From contig CAYPQM010000145.1 in NCBI GenBank assembly GCA_964412845.1, positions 1 to 18,488 on the forward strand: DNA of 18,488 nt. The letters are read 5' to 3'. The position numbers and the translations under genes are program-made. The notes under the pieces were generated by a model. The model did not search any database, was not told the DNA's origin, and saw nothing but the letters and a program-made list of their open reading frames with translations. The DNA comes from JAWWPY01 sp964412845. Lineage in GTDB: Bacteria; Actinomycetota; Actinomycetes; Streptosporangiales; Streptosporangiaceae. Of this stretch, positions 12,619 through 18,488 are shown one piece after another; position 1 is the first letter of the stretch, and each line of letters opens with the position of its first letter.

Positions 12619-13431
12619 ATGGTGGCTAGTGAGGCGCACGTCATCGCGAGCGGGGGGTGTCACCTCTTCTCCGGCTGCGGCTTCCCCGCGCCCGGCTACC
12701 CGCACGACTTCACCTTCACGCCGCTCTTCTCCATCGGTGCGTTCCACTTCACCAAGCCGATGCTGCTCGCGATCATCTGCGCCGGGCTGGTGATCTGGTT
12801 CTTCTGGGCCGGGTTCGCGAAGCCGAAGCTCGTCCCCCGGGGCGTGCAGAACGTCGCCGAACTCGCCATTCTCTTCGTGCGCGACCAGATCCTGCGGCCG
12901 ATGATGGGCAAGCAAGGCGACGGTTTCCTGCCATTCCTGGTGTCGCTCTTCTTCTTCATCTGGCTCATGAACCTGATGGAGATCATCCCGATCGCGCAGT
13001 TCCCGGTGGCATCCCGGATCGCCTTCCCAGTCGCGCTGATGCTCATGGTCTACATCACCTACACGGTGCTGGGGATAAAGACCATGGGCCTGCGCGGGTA
13101 CTTCAAGAACATGATCCCGACCGGCGTGCCGGCTGGGATCCTGGTCATCCTCGCGCCAGTCGAGATCCTCCAGTACATCCTGATCCGGCCGTTCACCCTG
13201 GCGATCCGGCTGTTCGCCAACATGTTCGCTGGGCATCTCCTCATCGCCGTGTTCACCCTGGCGAGCTGGTACCTGTTCAGCGCGGGAATCGGCCTGCTGT
13301 TCAGCGCGACCTCGTTCTTGCTGGTCATCGCGCTGACCGCCTTCGAGATGCTGATCCAGGGATTGCAGGCCTACATCTTCACCATCCTGACCGCGCAGTA
13401 CATCGGGGGATCACTGGAAGCGGGGCATTGA
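12619..13431 (+). CDS. atpB: F0F1 ATP synthase subunit a
   Basis: Subunit a forms the two proton half-channels beside the c-ring. The 270-aa product has five to six membrane segments and the hallmark TLAIRLFANMFAGH with the essential arginine at Arg197 (E. coli Arg210), plus FEMLIQGLQAYIFTILTAQYI in the last helix. The N-terminus (GGCHLFSGCGFPAPGYPHDF) has the two-cysteine GC..F..CGFPAPG motif frequently seen in actinobacterial subunit a. AAGGAG (12610-12615) is only 3 nt before ATG 12619 and 6 nt before the adjacent GTG 12622, so initiation may use either codon. It is followed by a 109-nt gap with an A-rich 3' end before atpE. Confidence 0.96.
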   Translation: MVASEAHVIASGGCHLFSGCGFPAPGYPHDFTFTPLFSIGAFHFTKPMLLAIICAGLVIWFFWAGFAKPKLVPRGVQNVAELAILFVRDQILRPMMGKQGDGFLPFLVSLFFFIWLMNLMEIIPIAQFPVASRIAFPVALMLMVYITYTVLGIKTMGLRGYFKNMIPTGVPAGILVILAPVEILQYILIRPFTLAIRLFANMFAGHLLIAVFTLASWYLFSAGIGLLFSATSFLLVIALTAFEMLIQGLQAYIFTILTAQYIGGSLEAGH

Positions 13432-13513
13432 GGTGCGCCGGGTACCGCCCGCCCGCCCGCTGCCGAACACAACACAGACCGGTAAGAAAACTGTGCCAGC
13501 GGCGACAACCGCG

Positions 13514-13540
13514 GGCCCAAAACGAAAAGGAACAAATTAG
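13514..13540 (+). promoter_or_regulatory. A-rich translation initiation region of atpE
   Basis: The last ~25 nt before atpE (CAAAACGAAAAGGAACAAAT within 13518-13537) are strikingly A-rich and unpaired-looking in this GC-rich genome, with AAAAGGAA as ribosome-binding site. Unstructured leaders raise translation of atpE in E. coli, matching the need for many c subunits per complex; the same purpose is inferred here. Confidence 0.5.
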
Positions 13541-13804
13541 ATGCTTGACGTCGTACACCTTGTGGCCGCCGCCGCAGCAACCCCGAAGCTCGATATCAAC
13601 TTCGGCGCGGTGGCCTACGGCCTCGCGGCCATCGGCCCTGGTATTGGCATTGGCCTGATCTTCGGCCACGGCGTGGAGGCCATGGCCCGCCAGCCGGAGG
13701 CGGCCGGGCTGATCCGCTCCAACATGTACATCGGCTTCGCGCTGACCGAGGCGCTCGCCCTGATCGGCATCATCGTCCCGTACATCTTCCACGCGACAGG
13801 CTGA
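13541..13804 (+). CDS. atpE: F0F1 ATP synthase subunit c
   Basis: Subunit c forms the rotating proton-carrying ring. The 87-aa hairpin protein has helix 1 with the glycine motif GPGIGIGL (32-39), the polar loop with Arg50-Gln51-Pro52 contacting the central stalk, and helix 2 with the proton-binding Glu70 in FALTEALALIGIIVPYIF. The glutamate plus following segment is the region targeted by diarylquinolines in mycobacteria. The absence of Gln residues for Na+ binding next to the glutamate suggests proton coupling. The ATG at 13541 follows AAAAGGAA within an A-rich leader. Length is slightly above the typical ~80 because of a ~15-residue N-terminal stretch that lies outside the helix core. Confidence 0.96.
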   Translation: MLDVVHLVAAAAATPKLDINFGAVAYGLAAIGPGIGIGLIFGHGVEAMARQPEAAGLIRSNMYIGFALTEALALIGIIVPYIFHATG

Positions 13805-13855
13805 GCCCGGCGTGCGCGGGAAGATGACGGCTAACAGAGAGGAAGCCAGACCGTT

Positions 13856-14401
13856 ATGTACCTGGCCGCGGGCGAGCAGAGCCCGCTGATTCCCTCACTG
13901 ACCGAACTGATCATCGGCACGATCGCGTTCCTGGCCGTCTTTGGCTTGCTCGCCAAGGTGCTGATGCCACGGATCCAGAAGACCCTCGCCGAGCGGACCG
14001 ACGCGATCGAGGGTGGCCTGCACCGCGCCGAGGAGGCGCAAGCCGAGGCCGAACAGGCGCTCGCCCAGTACCGGGAGCAACTCGCGGAGGCCAGGCACGA
14101 GGCGGCCCGGCTGCGCGAGGAGGCCAAGGAGCAGGGCGCCCAGATCATCGCCGAGATGCGGGAGCAGGCCCAGGCTGAGGCCCGGCGCCTGGTCGACGCG
14201 GCGCACGGCCAGATCGAGGCCGATCGCCAGCAGGCCATCCAGTCGCTCCGGACCGAGGTGGGCACCATGGCGGTGGACCTGGCGGGCCGGGTCGTGGGCG
14301 AGTCGCTGGAGGACGAGGCCCGGCAGCGCCGGGTGGTGGAGCGGTTCCTGGCGGATCTCGAAAGCCAGTCCAACGGCACCGGCGCCAGGACGTCCCGATG
14401 A
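13856..14401 (+). CDS. atpF: F0F1 ATP synthase subunit b
   Basis: Subunit b is the peripheral stalk that holds F1 against rotation. The 181-aa product has one N-terminal membrane helix (~16-37, LTELIIGTIAFLAVFGLLAKVL). A long, highly charged Glu/Ala/Arg/Gln-rich coiled coil (~42-165) follows. The final segment (VVERFLADLES) contacts delta. AGAGAGGAAG (13836-13845) is ~10 nt before ATG 13856. The gene stands alone from atpH, in contrast to the b-delta fusion of mycobacteria. Its TGA stop overlaps the ATG of a 24-codon ORF as ATGA. Confidence 0.95.
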   Translation: MYLAAGEQSPLIPSLTELIIGTIAFLAVFGLLAKVLMPRIQKTLAERTDAIEGGLHRAEEAQAEAEQALAQYREQLAEARHEAARLREEAKEQGAQIIAEMREQAQAEARRLVDAAHGQIEADRQQAIQSLRTEVGTMAVDLAGRVVGESLEDEARQRRVVERFLADLESQSNGTGARTSR

Positions 14402-14472
14402 ACGAGGCCGGCCCGATGAGCACGTCCCAGGGGCGTATGCCGCACGGGGACCCGCAGAGCGCACTGGCATGA
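14398..14472 (+). CDS. Possible 24-codon ORF bridging atpF and atpH
   Basis: ATG 14398 overlaps the atpF stop as ATGA, and its own TGA (14470-14472) overlaps the atpH ATG (14469) as ATGA. It encodes MNEAGPMSTSQGRMPHGDPQ plus SALA, a polar peptide with no recognised motif. AGGA (14387-14390) lies 7 nt before its start, whereas atpH has no good ribosome site close to its ATG. Ribosomes could therefore pass from atpF through this frame to atpH. It may act only as a translational relay; whether the peptide itself matters is unknown, and chance cannot be excluded in 75 nt. Confidence 0.4.
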   Translation: MNEAGPMSTSQGRMPHGDPQSALA

Positions 14473-15281
14473 GGGGCGCCAGCAGGGCCTCGCTGGCCGA
14501 GGCCAGGCAGCAGCTCTCCGCTGCCGTCACGTCGGCGCCCGCCGCCCGGACGCTGGGCGATGAGCTTTTCGCTGTCGTCACGCTGCTGGACACCGAGCAC
14601 GCGGTGCGCCGCGCGCTGACCGACGGCAGCCGCCCCGCGGAGGCCAGGACCGGGCTGGTCCGCGACCTGCTCGGCGGGCGGGTCGGCGACGCCACCGTTG
14701 ACCTGGTCGCGGGCCTGGCCGCCGGGCAGTGGTCGCGCCCGGCTGACCTGTCCGAGGCGGTCGAGCAGCTTGCGGTGCTCGCCGTCGTGGCCGCGGCCGA
14801 GCGCGGCCGTCACCTCGATGACCTGGAGGACCAGCTATTCAGGTTCGGCCGTGTGGTCGCGGGCGCGCCGGAGCTGCGGACCATCCTGTCCAATCCCGAT
14901 GTTCCGGCGGAGGCCAAGGGCGCGCTGCTTGACACGCTGCTGGACGGCAAGGCGACCGCGGACACCAGGCGCCTGATCGGCGAAGCGGCCGCGCACCCCC
15001 GGGGACGGAGCCTGGATGACAGCCTGACCGAGTACGCGCGGCTGGCGGCGCAGTGGCGGGAGCGGCTGATCGCGGTGGTCCGGGTGGCCATCGCGCTGAG
15101 CGCGGACCAGCGTGAGCGGCTGGCCGCCGCCCTCGCGGCCACCTACGGGCATGAGATTCACCTCAACGTCATCATCGATCCGCACATGGTGGGTGGTATG
15201 TCCGTCCGGATCGGGGATGAGTTCATCGACGGCAGCGTGGCGAGCCGGCTGGCCACGCTGCGCCGCCGGATGGCCGCATGA
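14469..15281 (+). CDS. atpH: F0F1 ATP synthase subunit delta
   Basis: Delta joins the peripheral stalk to the top of the alpha3beta3 head. The 270-aa product matches the longer actinobacterial form (E. coli delta is 177 aa). It begins MRGASRASLAEARQQL, like Streptomyces delta, continues with an alpha-helical N-terminal domain (~1-170, DELFAVVTLLDTEHAVRRALTD and AAERGRHLDDLEDQLFRFGRVV) and ends with the conserved HLNVIIDPHMVGGMSVRIGDEFIDGSVASRLATLRRRM. The reading frame is open much further upstream (to 14013), but that part is the shadow of atpF. The ATG at 14469 has no strong ribosome site within 15 nt (nearest GGGGA at 14446-14450), suggesting coupling with the preceding frame. A 70-nt gap precedes atpA. 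Confidence 0.94.
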   Translation: MRGASRASLAEARQQLSAAVTSAPAARTLGDELFAVVTLLDTEHAVRRALTDGSRPAEARTGLVRDLLGGRVGDATVDLVAGLAAGQWSRPADLSEAVEQLAVLAVVAAAERGRHLDDLEDQLFRFGRVVAGAPELRTILSNPDVPAEAKGALLDTLLDGKATADTRRLIGEAAAHPRGRSLDDSLTEYARLAAQWRERLIAVVRVAIALSADQRERLAAALAATYGHEIHLNVIIDPHMVGGMSVRIGDEFIDGSVASRLATLRRRMAA

Positions 15282-15351
15282 TGCCGCGCCGTGGCGCCGG
15301 CCCGCAGACCAGCAGACCAGCAGTACCGATAACGAGAGAGACGCGAGGACC

Positions 15352-17004
15352 ATGGCGGAGCTGACAATCCGGCCCGATGAGATCCGGGACGCGCTGGCGA
15401 GCTTCGTCCAGGCGTACCAGCCGGACGCGGCCTCCAGGGAAGAGGTCGGCACCGTCGCCGAGTGCGGCGACGGCATTGCGCGGGTCGAGGGGCTGCCCTC
15501 GGCCATGGCGAACGAGCTGCTGGAATTCCCCGGCGGCATCCGCGGCCTGGCGCTCAACCTGGATGTGCGTGAGATCGGCGTGGTCATCCTCGGCGACTTC
15601 AGCAAGATCGACGAGGGCCAGCAGGTCCGGCGCACCGGCGAGGTGCTGTCCGTCCCCGTCGGCGACGGCTTCCTGGGCCGGGTGGTCGACCCGCTCGGTA
15701 ACCCGATGGACGGCAAGGGCGAGATCGAGGGAACGGAACTGCGGGCGCTGGAGATTCAGGCGCCCTCAGTGGTGCAGCGGCAGAAGGTGAACGAGCCGCT
15801 GCAGACCGGGATCAAGGCGATCGACGCGATCACCCCGATCGGGCGTGGCCAGCGCGAGCTGATCATCGGCGACCGGCAGACCGGCAAGACGGCCATCGCG
15901 ATCGACACGATCATCAACCAGAAGGCGAACTGGGACTCCGGGGACCCGGCCCGTCAGGTCAAGTGCGTCTACGTCGCGATCGGCCAGAAGGGCTCCACCA
16001 CCGCCCAGGTGAAGGCGGCTCTGGAGGACGCGGGTGCGATGGAGTACACCGCGATCGTGGCCGCGCCTGCCTCCGACCCGGCCGGATTCAAGTACATCGC
16101 GCCCTATACCGGATCCGCCATCGGGCAGCACTGGATGTACCAGGGCCAGCACGTGCTGATCATCTTCGACGACCTGTCCAAGCAGGCCGAGGCGTACCGG
16201 ACCGTTTCCCTGCTGCTGCGCCGGCCACCGGGCCGTGAGGCGTACCCCGGCGACGTGTTCTACCTGCACTCCCGGCTGCTGGAGCGGTGCGCGAAGCTGT
16301 CCGACGAGCTGGGCGGCGGGTCACTGACCGGGCTGCCGATCGTCGAGACCAAGGCCAACGACATCTCCGCGTATATCCCCACCAACGTCATCTCCATCAC
16401 CGACGGGCAGATCTTCCTGGAGACCGACCTGTTCAACTCCGGCGTCCGCCCGGCCATCAACGTGGGCCGGTCGGTATCCCGGGTCGGTGGTGACGCGCAG
16501 ATCAAGGCGATGAAGAAGGTGGCCGGCGGGCTGAAGCTGGCCCTGTCGCAGTACCGCGACCTGGAGGCGTTCGCGTCCTTCGCCTCCGACCTGGACCCGG
16601 CCTCCCGGGCCCAGCTGGACCGGGGGGCGCGTCTCGTCGAACTGCTGAAGCAGGCCCAGTACAGCCCGCTCGCCGTGGAACGGCAGGTGGTGGCGGTGTG
16701 GGCCGGCACATCAGGCTTCCTTGACGACGTGCCCGTCGATGACATCGGCCGGTTCGAGGAGGAATTCCTCGACTCCCTGCAGCGCAAGAACTCGGGCATC
16801 TACGACGCGATCCGGGAGACCGGCGCGCTGTCGGACGACACTTCGACCGCGCTCAAGGACGCGATCGAGGCATTCCGCGCCGGGTTCGAGGTCAGTGGCG
16901 GCCAGATGCTGATCCAGGAGGAGAAGGTCGAGCCGCTCGACGAGGACGAGGTAGGCCACGAGAAGGTCAAGAAGTACGTGGCATCGTCGGCTGACGAGCA
17001 GTAG
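15352..17004 (+). CDS. atpA: F0F1 ATP synthase subunit alpha
   Basis: Alpha forms the non-catalytic nucleotide sites of the F1 hexamer. The 550-aa product begins MAELTIRPDEIRDALASFV. It has the Walker A GDRQTGKT (173-180) with Gln176, Walker B LIIFDD, the DELGGGSLTGLPIVET segment, and SVSRVGG with Arg377, the residue that reaches the catalytic site on beta. It ends in a charged ~40-residue C-terminal extension (MLIQEEKVEPLDEDEVGHEK onward) beyond E. coli alpha. Extensions of this kind in mycobacteria suppress ATP hydrolysis; the same is plausible here but not shown. The open frame runs up to 15112 within atpH; ATG 15352 is chosen by alignment with family N-termini and GCGAGG upstream. Just before it, an 8-nt unit (AGACCAGC) is repeated in tandem. 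Confidence 0.97.
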   Translation: MAELTIRPDEIRDALASFVQAYQPDAASREEVGTVAECGDGIARVEGLPSAMANELLEFPGGIRGLALNLDVREIGVVILGDFSKIDEGQQVRRTGEVLSVPVGDGFLGRVVDPLGNPMDGKGEIEGTELRALEIQAPSVVQRQKVNEPLQTGIKAIDAITPIGRGQRELIIGDRQTGKTAIAIDTIINQKANWDSGDPARQVKCVYVAIGQKGSTTAQVKAALEDAGAMEYTAIVAAPASDPAGFKYIAPYTGSAIGQHWMYQGQHVLIIFDDLSKQAEAYRTVSLLLRRPPGREAYPGDVFYLHSRLLERCAKLSDELGGGSLTGLPIVETKANDISAYIPTNVISITDGQIFLETDLFNSGVRPAINVGRSVSRVGGDAQIKAMKKVAGGLKLALSQYRDLEAFASFASDLDPASRAQLDRGARLVELLKQAQYSPLAVERQVVAVWAGTSGFLDDVPVDDIGRFEEEFLDSLQRKNSGIYDAIRETGALSDDTSTALKDAIEAFRAGFEVSGGQMLIQEEKVEPLDEDEVGHEKVKKYVASSADEQ

Positions 17005-17021
17005 GGGCGGGAGCACGCAGG

Positions 17022-17933
17022 ATGGGAGCACAGCTTCGCGCGGTCAGGCAGCGGATCAGGGGAATCCAGTCCATTGCCAAGATCACGCGTGCTCAGGAGC
17101 TGATCGCGGCATCGCGGATCATCAAGGCTCAGCAGCGGGTCCGTGACGCGGGGCCGTACGCGCGCGAGATCATCGCGGCTCTGGAGGCCGTGGTCAGCCG
17201 CTCGGCGCAGATCGATCACCCGCTGATCCGCGAGCCACAGACCGTGCAGCGGGCCGCGGTGCTCATTCTCACCAGCGATCGCGGGTTCTGCGGCGGCTAC
17301 AACGCCAACGTCCTGCGTGAGGCCCAAGGGCTGCGGGCGCTGCTCGACGAACGGGGTGTCGAGCCGGTGACCTACGTGGTCGGCCAGCGGGGCATCGCCT
17401 GGCACCGGTTCCGCGGCCGGGAGATAGCCGAGCAGTGGCACGGGTTCTCGGAGGCTCCGCGGCACGCCAACGCCCGCGAGGTCGCCGCCGCGCTGATCGA
17501 GGCGTTCGGCCGCCCGGCGGCCGAGGGCGGTGTAGATGAGATCCATCTCGTCTACACCGAGTTCGTGTCCATGCTCACCCAGAACGCTGTCGCGCGCCGG
17601 ATCCTCCCGCTGGAGGTCGTGGAGACGATGGCCGAGCCGGGCACCGGACCGGTGCCGCTGTACGAGTTCGAGCCTAGCCCGCAGGCCGTGCTGGATGCGA
17701 TGTTGCCCTGGTACATGGAGAGCGCGGTGTATCACGCGCTGCTGGAGAGCGCGGCATCGGAGATCGCGGCGCGGCGCCGGGCGATGAAATCAGCCACTGA
17801 CAACGCCAACGACCTGCTGGAGCAGTTCACCCGCGAAGCGAACAAGGCGCGGCAGGCCGAGATCACCCAGGAAATCAGCGAGATCGTCGGGGGCGCCAAC
17901 GCGCTGGCCGAGACGCTCGCCGGGAAAGAGTGA
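17022..17933 (+). CDS. atpG: F0F1 ATP synthase subunit gamma
   Basis: Gamma is the central rotor shaft. The 303-aa product has the N-terminal helix MGAQLRAVRQRIRGIQSIAK, the conserved LTSDRGFCGGYNANV strand-loop, and a C-terminal coiled helix (EIAARRRAMKSATDNANDLL onward, TREANKARQAEITQEISEIVGG) that pairs with the first. The SDRGFCGGYN and MKSATDNA signatures are intact. GGGAG (17008-17012) lies 9 nt before ATG 17022. The gap to atpA is 17 nt, and its stop overlaps an in-frame GTG of the following atpD frame as GTGA. All features point to a normal rotor subunit in the same operon. Confidence 0.96.
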   Translation: MGAQLRAVRQRIRGIQSIAKITRAQELIAASRIIKAQQRVRDAGPYAREIIAALEAVVSRSAQIDHPLIREPQTVQRAAVLILTSDRGFCGGYNANVLREAQGLRALLDERGVEPVTYVVGQRGIAWHRFRGREIAEQWHGFSEAPRHANAREVAAALIEAFGRPAAEGGVDEIHLVYTEFVSMLTQNAVARRILPLEVVETMAEPGTGPVPLYEFEPSPQAVLDAMLPWYMESAVYHALLESAASEIAARRRAMKSATDNANDLLEQFTREANKARQAEITQEISEIVGGANALAETLAGKE

Positions 17934-17941
17934 GCATCGTC

Positions 17942-18488
17942 ATGACCGAAACCGCAGAGAAGCCCGCCGCCGACGGCGAGACCACCGCTGGCACCGGCCG
18001 CGTCGTACGGGTGATCGGTCCCGTCGTCGACGTGGAATTCCCCGCGGAGGAACTGCCGGGCATCTACAACGCCCTGCATGTGGACATCACGCTGGATGAT
18101 GAGTCCCGGACGCTGACGCTGGAGGTGGCCCAGGACATCGGCGACAACGTCGTCCGCGCCATCTCCATGCAGGCGACCGACGGCCTGGTGCGGGGCGCGG
18201 AGGTGGCCGATACTGGCGGGCCGATTTCGGTTCCGGTGGGGGACGTCACCAAGGGTCACGTGTTCAACGTGCTGGGCGACACGCTGGACGTGCCGATCGC
18301 CTCGCTGGAGGTGACCGAGCGATGGGGAATCCACCGGGATCCGCCGCCGTTCGACCAGCTTGAGCCGAGAACCGAGATCCTGGAGACCGGCATCAAGGTG
18401 CTCGACCTGCTCACCCCCTATGTCCAGGGCGGGAAGATCGGCCTGTTCGGCGGGGCCGGCGTGGGCAAGACGGTGCTCATCCAGGAGA
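17942..18488 (+). CDS. atpD: F0F1 ATP synthase subunit beta, N-terminal part (3' end outside window)
   Basis: Beta carries the catalytic ATP-forming sites. Only the first 182 codons are present. The N-terminal beta-barrel domain (GRVVRVIGPVVDVEFPAEELPGIYNAL, LEVAQDIGDNVVRAISMQ, TDGLVRGAEVADTGGPISVPVG, GHVFNVLGDTLD) is followed by ILETGIKVLDLLTPYVQGGKIGLFGGAGVGKT. The catalytic Walker A lies just before the window edge. ATG 17942 gives MTETAEK, like actinobacterial relatives, and has GGGAAAGAG (17922-17930) upstream. An in-frame GTG at 17930 overlapping the atpG stop would add four residues and is an alternative start. Confidence 0.96.
   Translation, partial: MTETAEKPAADGETTAGTGRVVRVIGPVVDVEFPAEELPGIYNALHVDITLDDESRTLTLEVAQDIGDNVVRAISMQATDGLVRGAEVADTGGPISVPVGDVTKGHVFNVLGDTLDVPIASLEVTERWGIHRDPPPFDQLEPRTEILETGIKVLDLLTPYVQGGKIGLFGGAGVGKTVLIQE

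Noticed and set aside
12159..12629. 156-codon + strand frame across the AtpZ-like gene
   Set aside because: Arg/Pro-rich composition without membrane segments; it is a shadow of the AtpZ-like frame and runs into atpB.
14013..14468. 152-codon in-frame upstream extension of atpH
   Set aside because: It is the +1 shadow of atpF (Arg/Pro/Ser-rich). The family N-terminus starts at ATG 14469.
15112..15351. 80-codon in-frame upstream extension of atpA
   Set aside because: It is an alternative frame of the atpH 3' end. Alpha-subunit homology begins at ATG 15352.
1..18488. CRISPR array, insertion sequence, prophage, toxin-antitoxin or tRNA genes
   Set aside because: The repeats seen are short, in-frame protein repeats or single hairpins. 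No transposase, integrase, terminal inverted repeats or tRNA-like folds were recognised by eye.

Overview
The window is a GC-rich, gene-dense actinobacterial housekeeping locus with every recognisable gene on the + strand. Gene order is lysA-hom-thrC-thrB-rho-rpmE-prfA-prmC-sua5-wecA-(atpI-like)-(atpZ-like)-atpB-E-F-H-A-G-D. From memory this is the same order as lysA to atpD (Rv1293 onward) in Mycobacterium tuberculosis, and it is widely shared in Actinomycetota. The very GC-rich third codon positions, frequent GTG starts, long disordered insertion in Rho and C-terminally extended ATP synthase alpha subunit all fit that phylum. Separate b (atpF) and delta (atpH) genes, instead of the fused b-delta of mycobacteria, point to a Streptomyces- or Streptosporangiales-like lineage. 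The genus cannot be named from this sequence.

Layout. Positions 2-3803 hold the end of lysA and a tightly coupled threonine operon: hom/thrC and thrC/thrB overlap by 4 nt. It is closed by a perfect 11-bp stem-loop at 3854-3880. A gene-poor stretch of about 565 nt (3804-4368) follows and looks like a structured rho leader. It has a possible promoter near 3913-3948, an early hairpin, a C-rich G-poor segment that could be a Rho-loading site, and a 148-codon reading frame overlapping the rho start. rho ends in a hairpin, and that hairpin overlaps an exact GGAAT-N18-GTT motif, the SigR/SigH-type promoter consensus, upstream of rpmE. rpmE is followed by a long stem-loop, then prfA (RF1) and the 20-nt overlapping prmC, whose product methylates RF1. 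sua5 and wecA follow.

Positions 11390-11711 are a second gene-poor stretch. It holds an unusually AT-rich patch, a CRP-like palindrome and several hairpins, and probably carries the ATP synthase promoter and leader. Two small membrane proteins (AtpI-like and AtpZ-like) precede the F0 genes atpB, E and F and the F1 genes atpH, A, G and D. atpD runs off the window.

I found no mobile element, CRISPR array, phage gene, tRNA, rRNA or defence system, and no new multi-gene system. What merits a second look is regulatory and small-scale. The main items are the SigR-type promoter inside the rho terminator, the possible autoregulatory rho leader, and a 24-codon ORF bridging atpF and atpH by ATGA overlaps at both ends. 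There is also a recurring pattern of short in-frame tandem duplications in the tails or linkers of otherwise conserved proteins (Rho, Sua5, WecA, AtpI-like).
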